A stretch of 64,000 nt of DNA from Alphaproteobacteria bacterium (GCA_017465405.1 JAFTWG010000015.1:62001-126000); one strand, 5' to 3'; counted from the first letter of the stretch, positions 1-8,604 are shown. Notes: a model not told the origin generated them from the letters alone. Numbers and translations: made by a program.

Positions 1-223
1 CATAAACTTGTCCCGGCTTTATATCCGGTAAATAAATATGCCAAATATTATTATCATTTTTATCAATAGAATACCTGTTTTTTTCCACACTTCCGGTTTC
101 GTCGAAAAGGCACAATTCTACCTTTTCGGCATTAGCCGAAAACAGAGCAAAATTTACGCCTTTTCCATCATACGTTGCACCAAGCGGATATACATTTCCT
201 TTTTGCGGTTTTATTTCTGCCAT
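1..223 (-). CDS. glgX: Glycogen debranching enzyme GlgX, N-terminal fragment (cut by window edge)
   Basis: The first 74 codons of a minus-strand gene run off the left edge. They start at ATG 223 behind a strong GGGAGG (231-236). The visible part reads as the early-set/CBM48 domain of a GH13 isoamylase-type enzyme, with 'YPLGATYDGKGVNFALFSA' followed by 'VELCLFDE' and a 'W..YLPDIKPGQVY' strand. This matches GlgX/TreX enzymes, which remove alpha-1,6 branches from glycogen in the cytoplasm. The gene begins 27 bases after the glgB stop and is probably co-transcribed with it. Only the N-terminal accessory domain is visible, so another GH13 enzyme such as a malto-oligosyltrehalose hydrolase cannot be fully excluded. 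Confidence 0.8.
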   Translation of the reverse strand, partial: MAEIKPQKGNVYPLGATYDGKGVNFALFSANAEKVELCLFDETGSVEKNRYSIDKNDNNIWHIYLPDIKPGQVY

Positions 224-250
224 CCAAAATCCTCCCGGTGTATAGAAATA

Positions 251-2452
251 TTATCTTACGGGCTTAATAACAACAGTGGATAATGCCGGTAAATTAATTT
301 CTATTGAAAACGGCTTGTCATTCCACCCTTGTTGTTGAGCCTGACGTTGTCCGTCATTTTTAACCCCACTTCCCCAGTAATTTACATCATCACTGTTAAA
401 AATTTCTTGATAAGCACAATTTTCGGGTACCCCGATACGATAATTATTTCTGACAACCGGTGTAAAGTTGCAAATTACAATCAAATAATCTCCCGGTTCT
501 TTACCTTTACGAATATAAGATATTACACTATCTGCGGCATTTGAATGTTCAATCCATTCAAAACCGTTATAATCAAAATCAACTTCATATAACGGAGAAT
601 TTCCTTTATACATGAGGTTCAAATCTCTTACACAATTTTGCATCCCTTTATACATCGGATGTTCAAGTAAATGCCAACGCAAACTTTCGGCACTGTTCCA
701 CTCCCAATCTTGTCCGAAATCGCATCCCATAAACAAGAGTTTTTTACCGGGGTGAGTATACATAAATCCGTAATATGCACGGAGATTTGCAAATTTTTGC
801 CATTCATCACCCGGCATTTTTGAAAGCATAGAGCCCTTTCCGTGAACAACCTCATCGTGAGAAATCGGTAAAATAAAGTTTTCATTAAATGCGTATAACA
901 AACCGAAAGTAAGCATTCCATGATGATATTTACGATGGATAGGATCTTTGTTGATGTATCGCAAAGTATCGTTCATCCAGCCCATATTCCACTTATATCC
1001 GAATCCTAATCCTCCCATTGATGTAGGACGAGAAACCATCGGCCAAGCAGTAGACTCTTCTGCACAAGTGCAAGCAGACGGATTAGCACCATAAACGAGC
1101 TCATTCATTTTACGCATAAAAGCGATAGCTTCCAAATTTTCATTACCGCCGTAAATATTGGGAATCCACTCTCCGGCTTTGCGAGAATAGTCAAGATAGA
1201 GCATTGAAGCAACGGCATCAACACGTAACCCGTCGATATGATATTCTTTAATCCAATAAAGGGCATTGGCACAAAGGTAGTTCATAACTTCTGTACGTCC
1301 GTAGTTATAAATTTTTGTTCCCCAATCTTTGTGTTCTCCTTTTCTCGGATCTGCGTGTTCATACAAATGTGTTCCGTCAAATTCGCATAATCCGTGTCCG
1401 TCCTTCGGAAAGTGAGCTGGCACCCAGTCCATAATTACGGCAATTCCGGCTTGGTGGAATTTATCAATCAAATAACGTAAATCATCCGGCGTTCCGAAAC
1501 GACTGGTAGGAGCAAACATTCCCAAAACCTGATATCCCCAAGAAGCATCTAACGGATGCTCTGATAACGGCAAAAACTCAACATGGGTATACCCCATATT
1601 AGCAACATACGGAACCAATGTATCTGCAAGCTCTCTATATGATAAAAACTCACTACCGTTTTCCCCCTTGCGACGCCAAGAACCTGCGTGAACTTCGTAT
1701 ATGGACATAGGCTTATCCATAGCGTTGTGATTTTGATTGTTTTGCATCCATTCATCATCATTCCAACGATAATGATTTAAGTCGTATACAACTGATGCGG
1801 TCTTTGGTCTGTGTTCTGCATAAAAGCCTACGGGATCAGCTTTAGTCAAAATATAATCTTGTTGAGTTTTAATCTCAAATTTGTATATTTCGCCTTCACC
1901 AAGCCCCGGAATAAATATATCCCAAACACCGCATGAAGGATATTTGCGCATTACATGGCATCTGCCATCCCAGTTATTAAAATTACCTATAACAGAAACT
2001 CTTTTTGCATTAGGAGCCCAAACAGCGAAACTGACGCCCTTTACACCATCCATAGTAATTACGTGAGCACCCAATTTTTTATACATCTCAAGGTGGTTGC
2101 CTTCGCTGAAAAGGTAAACGTCAATATCACCCAATGTCGGAGCGAAACGATAAACGTCTTCAGCTTCATACACTTGACCGGCATCATTTTCTATTTTGAA
2201 TTTATATGCAACATCTCCAACTTTTCCGAGACTGATTTGAAAGAATCCTCGGTCATCGATTTTTTCCATTTTTCCCAAAGATGAACAATCTTCTTTTTTG
2301 ATTATTTCAATGAATTTTGCATGTGGTTGAAAAGCACGAATAAACGTGTTTTTACTTCCTTTATCTCTGTGTATTCCGAGAACTGCAAATATATTGTCAT
2401 GATTTCCGTTGATAACGGCTTCTATTTCTGTTTTTGATAATAAATTTTCCAT
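251..2452 (-). CDS. glgB: 1,4-alpha-glucan branching enzyme GlgB
   Basis: This full-length (733 aa) GH13 branching enzyme transfers alpha-1,4 chains to alpha-1,6 positions in glycogen. It has two N-terminal early-set/CBM48 modules (about residues 1-230), then the catalytic barrel. The nucleophile region is 'DGLRVDAVASMLYLDYSR', the general acid region is 'CAEESTAWP', and the transition-state Asp lies in 'ISHDEVVHGKGS'. A C-terminal beta domain follows. The length is that of GlgB with both N modules. ATG 2452 is preceded by AGAGGT. The next gene is glgX, so this is a glycogen branching/debranching pair. A promoter is proposed at 2499-2527. Confidence 0.97.
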   Translation of the reverse strand: MENLLSKTEIEAVINGNHDNIFAVLGIHRDKGSKNTFIRAFQPHAKFIEIIKKEDCSSLGKMEKIDDRGFFQISLGKVGDVAYKFKIENDAGQVYEAEDVYRFAPTLGDIDVYLFSEGNHLEMYKKLGAHVITMDGVKGVSFAVWAPNAKRVSVIGNFNNWDGRCHVMRKYPSCGVWDIFIPGLGEGEIYKFEIKTQQDYILTKADPVGFYAEHRPKTASVVYDLNHYRWNDDEWMQNNQNHNAMDKPMSIYEVHAGSWRRKGENGSEFLSYRELADTLVPYVANMGYTHVEFLPLSEHPLDASWGYQVLGMFAPTSRFGTPDDLRYLIDKFHQAGIAVIMDWVPAHFPKDGHGLCEFDGTHLYEHADPRKGEHKDWGTKIYNYGRTEVMNYLCANALYWIKEYHIDGLRVDAVASMLYLDYSRKAGEWIPNIYGGNENLEAIAFMRKMNELVYGANPSACTCAEESTAWPMVSRPTSMGGLGFGYKWNMGWMNDTLRYINKDPIHRKYHHGMLTFGLLYAFNENFILPISHDEVVHGKGSMLSKMPGDEWQKFANLRAYYGFMYTHPGKKLLFMGCDFGQDWEWNSAESLRWHLLEHPMYKGMQNCVRDLNLMYKGNSPLYEVDFDYNGFEWIEHSNAADSVISYIRKGKEPGDYLIVICNFTPVVRNNYRIGVPENCAYQEIFNSDDVNYWGSGVKNDGQRQAQQQGWNDKPFSIEINLPALSTVVIKPVR

Positions 2453-2498
2453 ATAATACCTCTTGAAATAATTGATGAGGAAATAGTCTTGTTTTTAA

Positions 2499-2527
2499 TC
2501 TATAAAATCTTATCTCTATAATTGCAA
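2499..2527 (-). promoter_or_regulatory. Sigma70-type promoter for glgB
   Basis: Read on the minus strand, TTGCAA (2522-2527) and TATAGA (2499-2504) are 17 bases apart, with glgB starting about 45 bases downstream. The call rests on sequence match only. Confidence 0.5.
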
Positions 2528-2570
2528 GTTTAATTCTAATATTATCAAAAAATTTTGTAAACTTTCTGTA

Positions 2571-2598
2571 TTGACGGATAAAATTTTATATGTATATT
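2571..2598 (+). promoter_or_regulatory. Sigma70-type promoter for the DUF2934 gene
   Basis: TTGACG (2571-2576) and TATATT (2593-2598) are 16 bases apart, about 38 bases before the start of the small basic protein. Confidence 0.55.
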
Positions 2599-2636
2599 AG
2601 GTATTGTTTAACCGAACTTTTTATTTGGAGTAAGTC

Positions 2637-2882
2637 ATGGTAAAATTTAATGAAGATGCTATCAGAGAAGCTGCTTATTTTAACTGGCAAAATGCCGGTT
2701 GTCCGCAAGGAAAAGATGAGTACTTCTGGGCAATGGCTGTTGAACAATTCAGCAAGTGCACAAAATCTTCTTGTTGCACTAAAAAGGCAGCTGCAAAAAA
2801 GACTGTAACAAAGTCTGCATGCAAGACTGCTGCTAGCAAAACAGCTACTGCTACAAAGAAAAAAGCTACTGCAAAAAAGTAG
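2637..2882 (+). CDS. DUF2934-type small protein with histone-H1-like Lys/Ala tail
   Basis: This 81-residue protein has a GGAG at the right distance before ATG 2637. Residues 4-38 ('AIREAAYFNWQNAGCPQGK' then 'DEYFWAMAVEQF') resemble the DUF2934 helix-turn-helix-like module ('IR..AY..W...G.P.G.....W..A'). Residues 39-81 are a low-complexity tail of Lys, Ala and Thr with four Cys, like bacterial histone-H1-like or AlgP tails that bind DNA. A role as a nucleoid-associated or stress protein is inference from the basic tail. It is a single-gene unit with its own promoter and a strong terminator. Confidence 0.8.
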   Translation: MVKFNEDAIREAAYFNWQNAGCPQGKDEYFWAMAVEQFSKCTKSSCCTKKAAAKKTVTKSACKTAASKTATATKKKATAKK

Positions 2883-2912
2883 TTTTATCAGATAGAAAAA
2901 CAGTATAAAAAG

Positions 2913-2936
2913 ACCTCTCAAATGAGAGGTTTTTTG
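2913..2936 (+). terminator. Rho-independent terminator after the DUF2934 gene
   Basis: An ACCTCTCA/TGAGAGGT stem is followed by six T. Confidence 0.85.
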
Positions 2937-2945
2937 TTATAAAAA

Positions 2946-4457
2946 TTATGTTTTCTTTTGTGCCATTATTATCCAACCGAAAACTTTTTTATCCCCTTCA
3001 TTTCGTAGGCGAAAACGATTGATTTTTTCGATAAAGAAACCTTGTCTGATAAGAGAATCTTCTATATATTTTTTGCTATGCAAAAATCTGCCTGAGGCAT
3101 GTAAAAAATAGTCACTGTCATTTTCATAATTTTCACTTACGCTAAATAAAATTCTTCCGTCTTTTTTTAGTGCTCCGTACAACAAAATAAACATATTATT
3201 CAGCTCGCCGAAATAGGTAAAAACATCAGCAGAATTTATCAAATCGTATTCATCATTTTTTTCCGATAAAAATACGTTTAAATCTTGACAATACAAATGA
3301 GTATATAACTTTTTTCGTTTAGCTACCTCAAGCATTTTAGAAGAAATATCAACACCGTCAAGCCCGCGGAACTTTGCATATTTTTTCAAATATTTTCCAC
3401 ATAGTCCGGTACCACATCCGGCATCTAAAATTTTCATTTTTGAAAGTTTTACATTTGCAAAAAGCGAATCCAAATATTTTGACATCAAACATGGAACAGA
3501 ATAGTCTAAACTTTGTAAAACATCTTCAAAATCATCTGCAAAAGCATCAAAAATTTCACGCACAAAAAGACTGTTTATTTGACTGACATTTTCTGCATTT
3601 AATATGGCATTTCCCATATGACGAACCACTTGGTTTTCCGGATATTTTTGCAACCATTTTTTTGCATATTTTTTTACATCGGTAGTTTTAGATTCAATCG
3701 CAATTTCATATAACAAATAACCAAAATTTATGTGTTGAGAATTTTCTCCGTTTGATAACGTTACGGCTCGCCATCCCATATCGAGAGATAACTCATATTT
3801 TTGCTGTTGTTGATATGCTTGACTGATTGAATTGCAAACCCAATAATCTTGAGGATTTTTTTGATATAAATATGCCAAAACTTCAACCGCTTCATCCGAT
3901 TTATTAAGTTCAATACATATGTTTGCAAGCAAAGCCATTGCTTCTTGTGAATCAGGATACAGTTGAACCGTTCTTCGAGCATAAAAATATGCGGTAGAAT
4001 AGTCTTTCATATCAAAATAAATTCCGGCAGTATTAAAATTTGCCGTATAAAAATTATGTTGTACTTCTAAAGCTTGTTGATAATATTTCAGTGCTTTCAA
4101 ATATTTTTTATCACAATAATTGATATTGCCCCAAACGACAAGTGCCGAAACATTTTGCGGATTAATTTTTAGAGTTTTATTGGCATATCTTTTAGCTTGG
4201 AAAATGTTTTTAAGTTCATAGTAAATTATTGCCAAATTCGATGTTGCGGTTTCTGATTTTTTATTAAATTTAAGAGCCTTTTTATAATATTCTACAGCTT
4301 CTTTTTTTTGCCCCAGTGCATCATAACAATTCGCAATCAATATCAAAAACTTTTCTTGTTTCAAAAAAGAATCGTCTAATTTAAAAAACTCATTAAGCGC
4401 AGATGAATAGTTTTTCTTGCGATAGTATTCAAGTGCTTTTTTTTCGTTTTTTTGCAT
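2946..4457 (-). CDS. TPR-repeat protein with C-terminal SAM methyltransferase domain
   Basis: The N-terminal ~290 residues are tandem tetratricopeptide repeats (for example 'ALEYYRKKNYSSALNEFFKL', 'AVEYYKKALKFN', 'ALKYYQQALEVQ'). The C-terminal ~200 residues are a class I methyltransferase with motif I 'ILDAGCGTGLCGKYLKK' and an acidic motif after 'LDGVDIS'. Such fusions occur in Alphaproteobacteria, and the substrate is unknown. ATG 4457 (protein begins 'MQKNEKKALEYY') is preferred over an upstream in-frame start because the intervening residues are not TPR-like and a short AGGG lies upstream. The gene stands alone between the DUF2934 gene and tRNA-Leu. Methyl transfer to a protein or small molecule is inferred from the fold only. 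Confidence 0.85.
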   Translation of the reverse strand: MQKNEKKALEYYRKKNYSSALNEFFKLDDSFLKQEKFLILIANCYDALGQKKEAVEYYKKALKFNKKSETATSNLAIIYYELKNIFQAKRYANKTLKINPQNVSALVVWGNINYCDKKYLKALKYYQQALEVQHNFYTANFNTAGIYFDMKDYSTAYFYARRTVQLYPDSQEAMALLANICIELNKSDEAVEVLAYLYQKNPQDYWVCNSISQAYQQQQKYELSLDMGWRAVTLSNGENSQHINFGYLLYEIAIESKTTDVKKYAKKWLQKYPENQVVRHMGNAILNAENVSQINSLFVREIFDAFADDFEDVLQSLDYSVPCLMSKYLDSLFANVKLSKMKILDAGCGTGLCGKYLKKYAKFRGLDGVDISSKMLEVAKRKKLYTHLYCQDLNVFLSEKNDEYDLINSADVFTYFGELNNMFILLYGALKKDGRILFSVSENYENDSDYFLHASGRFLHSKKYIEDSLIRQGFFIEKINRFRLRNEGDKKVFGWIIMAQKKT

Positions 4458-4561
4458 ATGACAATTCCCTATTTTTACAAACAAAATAAATATTATCACA
4501 TTTTTAGTAAAAAAACTATTGACGATTTAATTTTATTAATGTATTTATCTATTCGTCTTAT

Positions 4562-4647
4562 GGGGGTATGGCGGAACTGGTAGACGCGCTAGACTCAAAA
4601 TCTTGTGGCCTCAGGCCGTGTCAGTTCGAGTCTGACTACCCCTACCA
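4562..4647 (+). tRNA. tRNA-Leu (anticodon CAA)
   Basis: This 86-base class II tRNA has an acceptor GGGGGTA paired with TACCCCT (G-U at the end pair), a D arm TGGCGGAACTGGTAGACGC, anticodon loop CTCAAAA (anticodon CAA), a long variable arm (TGTGGCCTCAGGCCGTG region), T loop TTCGAGT, and an encoded CCA (4645-4647). The anticodon stem contains one T-T mismatch. Confidence 0.95.
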
Positions 4648-4653
4648 TAAGTA

Positions 4654-4680
4654 AAACTCATCGCAAGGTGAGTTTTTTTA
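4654..4680 (+). terminator. Terminator after tRNA-Leu
   Basis: An AAACTCA/TGAGTTT stem is followed by a T run. Confidence 0.8.
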
Positions 4681-4701
4681 TTGTTTCTCTCCCAAAAAGA
4701 A

Positions 4702-4732
4702 AAAGGCCTCGCAATTTTGTTGCGTGGCCTTT
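4702..4732 (-). terminator. Terminator for the two tiny membrane-protein genes
   Basis: A long stem AAAGGCCTCGCAA / TTGCGTGGCCTTT (one mismatch) is followed on the minus strand by an A/T-rich tract. It lies 26 bases past the stop of the 47-residue gene. Confidence 0.7.
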
Positions 4733-4757
4733 CTTATCTCAATAAAATAGCACCAAC

Positions 4758-4901
4758 TTATTTGTTGATATCATCTGGCTTTTCTTTCTTACGTTCATTC
4801 ATATCTGCAACTACTGCCGCAATGATACAAAATATTGCGAAAAGCACAGCGCACCCTATGACGAACAAACAGAGTGCATTAAGAAAACATACGGCATCCA
4901 T
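4758..4901 (-). CDS. Small single-pass membrane protein, 47 aa (unknown)
   Basis: The protein begins 'MDAVCFLNALCLFVIGC', continues as a hydrophobic helix to about residue 33, and ends in a charged tail 'DMNERKKEKPDDINK', so the likely orientation is N-out/C-in. There is no Shine-Dalgarno. The leader reads AAAATTTATCAAAA before ATG. It follows the 38-residue gene by 12 bases, and the two hydrophobic cores can be aligned ('DAV...F..A.C...G.AV.F.AI'), suggesting a tandem duplication. A consensus promoter upstream and a strong terminator downstream support a real transcription unit. No function is recognised. A regulator of a membrane complex or a type I toxin-like peptide are both open possibilities. 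Confidence 0.6.
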   Translation of the reverse strand: MDAVCFLNALCLFVIGCAVLFAIFCIIAAVVADMNERKKEKPDDINK

Positions 4902-4913
4902 TTTTGATAAATT

Positions 4914-5030
4914 TTAATTGTTTTTCTTAAAAACCAATTCCGTTATCGCAACAAAAAATACCGCACCACAAATGCAACAGGCATAAAAAAACATGCCGAC
5001 TGCATCACAAATACGAGTAATGATATACAT
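4914..5030 (-). CDS. Small single-pass membrane protein, 38 aa (unknown)
   Basis: The 38-residue peptide begins 'MYIITRICDAVGMFFYACC' and ends 'TELVFKKNN', so it is one hydrophobic helix with a short basic tail and three clustered Cys. The start is placed at ATG 5030, the first ATG after a near-consensus promoter (5054-5082). There is no Shine-Dalgarno, and the predicted 5' leader is only about 16 bases with AAAATCTATCCATT before ATG. It forms an operon with the similar 47-residue peptide downstream. The case for coding rests on the promoter, the terminator, the tandem similarity and membrane-type composition. The function is unknown. Confidence 0.55.
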   Translation of the reverse strand: MYIITRICDAVGMFFYACCICGAVFFVAITELVFKKNN

Positions 5031-5053
5031 AATGGATAGATTTTATTGCTGAT

Positions 5054-5082
5054 TTTATACTACAAAATATATCCAAAGTCAA
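5054..5082 (-). promoter_or_regulatory. Near-consensus sigma70 promoter for the tiny membrane-protein operon
   Basis: TTGACT (5077-5082) and TATAAA (5054-5059) are 17 bases apart on the minus strand. It lies directly after the stop of the deacetylase gene, so the two small genes need not rely on read-through. Confidence 0.75.
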
Positions 5083-5088
5083 TATTAG

Positions 5089-6243
5089 CTAATTATGCTC
5101 TATTTTTTTGGAAATTTCGCTTAAATGCAAGAGAGAAATCCCCTTTTTCTTAAGTGTCGGCAACCAAGCTTTGAGCGCCTTATAGGTTTGAGCTTTTGGA
5201 TGACCTATTGCGATTGCATAACCGTTTTTGCGAGCAATTTCTTCGGTCTGATGAAGCTGCTTGGTAATATAATTAAAATCGTCTTTATTATCCAAAAAAA
5301 CATTACGCATGGTCAAAGAAACTCCGAATCTTTTTGCTTGTTTAGGACCTGCTGATTTGGGAGTAGTTTTCGAATCGAGAAAAGCTATTTTTCTTTTTGC
5401 TAATTCTTTCATTACTATTGCCATTCTGTGTTTATCCTCGGTAAATTTACTTCCCATATGATTGTTTACCGATTTGGCTTCGGGAATAGTATCAAGCATT
5501 TTTCGCAAAGTTTTCAAAACCTCTTTATCGCTCATAGATGTAAGAAGCATCGAATCGATATAATGCTGCATAACCTTAGGCTCCATGGGCAAATGCGCCA
5601 TAATTTCATGTCCGTTATTTTTTGCTTTTGATATTTGACTTTTTAAGTTTTTGGCATAAGTTAAAAACGAAGATGTAATAGGGTATTTTAAACTGCTTAT
5701 ATCAGCTGTTCTTTTAGCACTTATCCCCATATCATCAATAACAATGGCTATCATCGGCTGTTGTTTTTTAATGACTTTAGAATCGTGTTCTATAACATCA
5801 TCAGGAAGTTTTTCTTCATATATATTGTAAACTTCTTCATTACTCAAATTCAACTCATCAACATGAGTTATTTTATCACTGATATCTGAAACATCCACAA
5901 TATCAGAAGTTTTTTCCTGTAAAGATTTCTCTAATTGAAAAATCTGATAATTTTGTAATTCATCAAAATTAAGAGCAGTTTTTAAAAAATCTTTTTCGGT
6001 TTGACGAATTATCGTGTCATCTGCAATATTTCTCTCACCGAATATATGCTTCGGACGAATAACAGCATCTTTTTTGTCTTGCTTAAAAACATAATCTGAT
6101 AACAATAAAAATATCAGAATCAAACTCAAAGCGATGTTTAGTACAAACATTATTTTTGAGAAAACTCCCTTATTTGAAGAACGGGACGTCTTTTGACGTC
6201 TCCGTTTTTCAATATTTTTATATGCTGTTTTATGTTGTCGCAA
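5089..6243 (-). CDS. Divergent polysaccharide deacetylase (YibQ/DUF610 family), membrane-anchored
   Basis: 384 residues. A basic N-terminus is followed by one membrane helix (about 32-50), a variable linker (about 55-150), and then the YibQ-like NodB-fold domain starting 'QQPMIAIVIDDMGIS'. Family landmarks are the 'IDDMG' acidic motif, 'HEIMAHLPMEP', 'NNHMGSKFT' and 'AIAIGHPKAQT'. It probably acts in the periplasm on cell-wall glycans. The exact substrate is not known for the family. The start is TTG 6243, 12 bases after the lysS stop, with AGGA upstream. No earlier or nearby ATG fits. It is probably an operon with lysS. Confidence 0.85.
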   Translation of the reverse strand: MRQHKTAYKNIEKRRRQKTSRSSNKGVFSKIMFVLNIALSLILIFLLLSDYVFKQDKKDAVIRPKHIFGERNIADDTIIRQTEKDFLKTALNFDELQNYQIFQLEKSLQEKTSDIVDVSDISDKITHVDELNLSNEEVYNIYEEKLPDDVIEHDSKVIKKQQPMIAIVIDDMGISAKRTADISSLKYPITSSFLTYAKNLKSQISKAKNNGHEIMAHLPMEPKVMQHYIDSMLLTSMSDKEVLKTLRKMLDTIPEAKSVNNHMGSKFTEDKHRMAIVMKELAKRKIAFLDSKTTPKSAGPKQAKRFGVSLTMRNVFLDNKDDFNYITKQLHQTEEIARKNGYAIAIGHPKAQTYKALKAWLPTLKKKGISLLHLSEISKKIEHN

Positions 6244-6255
6244 CTTTATATTTTC

Positions 6256-7725
6256 CTACTTATTACGAAGTGTCGGAAAAGCAATAACATCACGGATTGT
6301 GTCAGCACCGGTAAGTAAAATTGCCAAACGGTCAACACCCATTCCCATACCGCCGGTAGGTGGCAAACCGTTTTCCAAAGCAACAACATAATCTTCATCT
6401 AACATTTGAGCTTCATCATCACCGGCTTCTCTTTCTGCACATTGTGCATCAAAACGAGCCTTTTGCTCTAGCGGGTTAGACAACTCTGAATATGCACAAC
6501 CAACTTCCATTCCGCCAACATAGGCATCGAAATGCTCTACCAAACGAGGATTAGAGCGGTGAGTTTTAGCTAAAGGAGAAATATCTTTAGGCATATCCAT
6601 TACCAAAATCGGTTGGACCAAATTCGGCTCTACTTTCTCATCAAAAAGTAATTGAACAACTTTTCCCCAGTTACTGCAATCAGAAGCATCTATACCGATA
6701 GATTTTGCCATAGCTTTAGCTTCATCTACATCCTTTGCCTGCATCAAATCAATACCGGCATATTCATTTACCAATTCCACGATAGATTTACGTTCCCATG
6801 GTTTTGACAAATCAATTTCATTTCCGTTGACGACTATAGTTTCGCTTCCGGTAACTTCTTTACATACAAAACGCAACAAATCCGGTATGAGTTCGGCCAT
6901 GTCGTTATAATCTGCATAAGCTTGATAAGCTTCCAAAGCCGTAAATTCAGGATTGTGCTTTTTATCAATACCTTCATTACGGAAATTACGGCCGATTTCA
7001 AATACGCGATCAAATCCGCCCACAACCAATCTTTTTAAGAACAATTCCGGAGCTATACGCAAATATAAATCCATATCCAATGTGTTATGGTGTGTGATAA
7101 ACGGTTTTGCATTAGCTCCACCCATTATGGTATGCAACATCGGAGTTTCCACTTCCATAAAATCGTGTTGCTCAAAATAGTGGCGGATTGCCGAAGTTAT
7201 ACGGCAACGTTTTTTGAAAATATCACGGCTGTCATCATTCATAATAAAATCGACATAGCGTTGGCGATAACGAGCTTCAATATCGGTTAAACCGTGAAAT
7301 TTTTCTGGCAAAGGTTGAAGCGATTTGCTGATAATATCAAATTTTTCGGCAGCAATTGAAAGTTCACCACGCGGAGTACGGCGAACAAAACCGCTAACAC
7401 CAACAATATCACCTACATCCAATGATTTCAAAAGTTCAAGATTTTCTTCATTTAAATGTGACTTATGACAAAATACCTGTATTTTTCCGCTTTTATCTTT
7501 CAAGTCAATAAACATACCGCTATTACGAACAGCCATTGCACGACCGGCTACAATAACTCTGTCTTCGGTATTTTCTCCGGCCGGAAGCTCTGCATATTTA
7601 GTTTGCAATTCTTCAGCAAAAGCATTCGGTTTGAAGCAATAAGGATAAGGATTATAGTCTTTTTCCTGCAAAGCTGAAAGCTTTACCAATCTTGATTCTC
7701 TGTGAATATTTGTTTCGTTTGCCAT
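6256..7725 (-). CDS. lysS: Lysyl-tRNA synthetase, class II
   Basis: 489 residues. An OB-fold anticodon-binding domain is followed by a class II core with '[10 protein letters not shown]' (motif 1 region), '[22 protein letters not shown]' split around motif 2, and '[15 protein letters not shown]' (motif 3). It charges tRNA-Lys in the cytoplasm. The start at ATG 7725 ('[10 protein letters not shown]') is preceded by AGGAATT. An upstream in-frame start would add 16 hydrophobic residues unlike the family. It heads an operon with the YibQ-like gene. lexA is divergent. Confidence 0.97.
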   Translation of the reverse strand: MANETNIHRESRLVKLSALQEKDYNPYPYCFKPNAFAEELQTKYAELPAGENTEDRVIVAGRAMAVRNSGMFIDLKDKSGKIQVFCHKSHLNEENLELLKSLDVGDIVGVSGFVRRTPRGELSIAAEKFDIISKSLQPLPEKFHGLTDIEARYRQRYVDFIMNDDSRDIFKKRCRITSAIRHYFEQHDFMEVETPMLHTIMGGANAKPFITHHNTLDMDLYLRIAPELFLKRLVVGGFDRVFEIGRNFRNEGIDKKHNPEFTALEAYQAYADYNDMAELIPDLLRFVCKEVTGSETIVVNGNEIDLSKPWERKSIVELVNEYAGIDLMQAKDVDEAKAMAKSIGIDASDCSNWGKVVQLLFDEKVEPNLVQPILVMDMPKDISPLAKTHRSNPRLVEHFDAYVGGMEVGCAYSELSNPLEQKARFDAQCAEREAGDDEAQMLDEDYVVALENGLPPTGGMGMGVDRLAILLTGADTIRDVIAFPTLRNK

Positions 7726-7807
7726 TAATTTAATTCCTAATTCAATTATTAAACTGCCGATTACTATAAACAACTATATAAAAACTTGCAACCAAAATAA
7801 AAAAAAC

Positions 7808-7836
7808 TTGACCTAAAAAAAGAACTAAAGTAGAAC
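7808..7836 (+). promoter_or_regulatory. lexA promoter with alphaproteobacterial LexA box GAAC-N7-GAAC
   Basis: The -35 TTGACC (7808-7813) and -10 TAGAAC (7831-7836) are separated by 17 bases. A direct repeat GAAC (7822-7825) N7 GAAC (7833-7836) lies across the spacer and -10. GAAC-N7-GAAC (equivalently GTTC-N7-GTTC) is the known SOS box form in Alphaproteobacteria, so LexA autoregulation is expected. The lysS start lies about 80 bases away in the other direction. Confidence 0.85.
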
Positions 7837-7868
7837 ATTTATATAAAACATATAACGGAGAAACGATT

Positions 7869-8525
7869 ATGCTTACCCCCAAACAATACAAATTGCTGAT
7901 GTTTATCGACAATACCATTAAAGAAAAAGGCTGTTGCCCGTCTTATGAAGAAATGAAAGAAGCTGTCGGAATAAAATCTAAATCAGGAATCCACGCATTG
8001 ATAGAAGAACTTATAGAACGAGAATTTGTACGTAAAATCCCTCATAAAGCACGTGCGTTAGAGGTAATAAAGACGCCTCGTTTCAAACCTCGTGATATAA
8101 TTGAAGAGGAGAAAAAAATTAAATTAGCATTGCAAAGCTCTTCTGCTCAAATTCCTCTCTATGGAAAAATAGCCGCCGGTACACCGATTGAGGCTATTGC
8201 ATATGAAAATGAGACATTATCTGTTCCTTTCAATATGGTTGAGAGAGGAGAATTTTATGCTCTGCAAGTAGAAGGAGAATCGATGATTGAAGCCGGTATC
8301 ATGGACGGAGATATTGCTGTAATCAAACGCTCAAATGTTGCGGAAAATGGACAAATAGTTGTAGCTCTGGTAGAAGAAAGCGAAGCTACCCTAAAAGTTT
8401 GGAGAAAGAAAAAAGACGAAATTTGGCTTGAGCCATGTAACAAAGATTATGAAATACGCAGGTTACATCCATCTCAAGTAAGAGTTCAAGGAATATTAAA
8501 AGGAATTATGCGAAAATATCATTAA
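7869..8525 (+). CDS. lexA: LexA repressor/autopeptidase
   Basis: 218 residues. The N-terminal winged helix is 'LTPKQYKLLMFIDNTIKEKG'. The C-terminal S24 peptidase domain has the self-cleavage bond Ala103-Gly104 ('KIAAGTP'), catalytic Ser138 in 'VEGESMIEAGIMDGD' and Lys176 in 'EATLKVWRK'. It represses SOS genes until RecA filaments trigger self-cleavage. The upstream GAAC-N7-GAAC box supports autoregulation. The start follows AACGGAGAAACGATT. Length and motifs are complete. Confidence 0.97.
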   Translation: MLTPKQYKLLMFIDNTIKEKGCCPSYEEMKEAVGIKSKSGIHALIEELIEREFVRKIPHKARALEVIKTPRFKPRDIIEEEKKIKLALQSSSAQIPLYGKIAAGTPIEAIAYENETLSVPFNMVERGEFYALQVEGESMIEAGIMDGDIAVIKRSNVAENGQIVVALVEESEATLKVWRKKKDEIWLEPCNKDYEIRRLHPSQVRVQGILKGIMRKYH

Positions 8526-8542
8526 TTTTTGTCAAAAATCAC

Positions 8543-8570
8543 TTGATTTTTTTGTCAACCATGTTATGAT
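8543..8570 (+). promoter_or_regulatory. Sigma70-type promoter for the 745-residue orphan
   Basis: TTGATT (8543-8548) and TATGAT (8565-8570) are 16 bases apart, 34 bases before a strong CCGGAGGA and ATG 8605. Confidence 0.6.
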
Positions 8571-8604
8571 TAGGCTATATTTATAATATCCGGAGGATTT
8601 ACAG

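Noticed and set aside
628-921. 97-residue minus-strand open frame inside glgB
   Set aside because: It lies in another frame of a clearly conserved glgB gene and has no domain-like content or SD.
2586-2921. 111-residue Cys/Phe/Ser-rich frame opposite the DUF2934 gene
   Set aside because: It is the antisense shadow of the Lys/Ala-rich tail; the plus-strand gene has promoter, SD and terminator.
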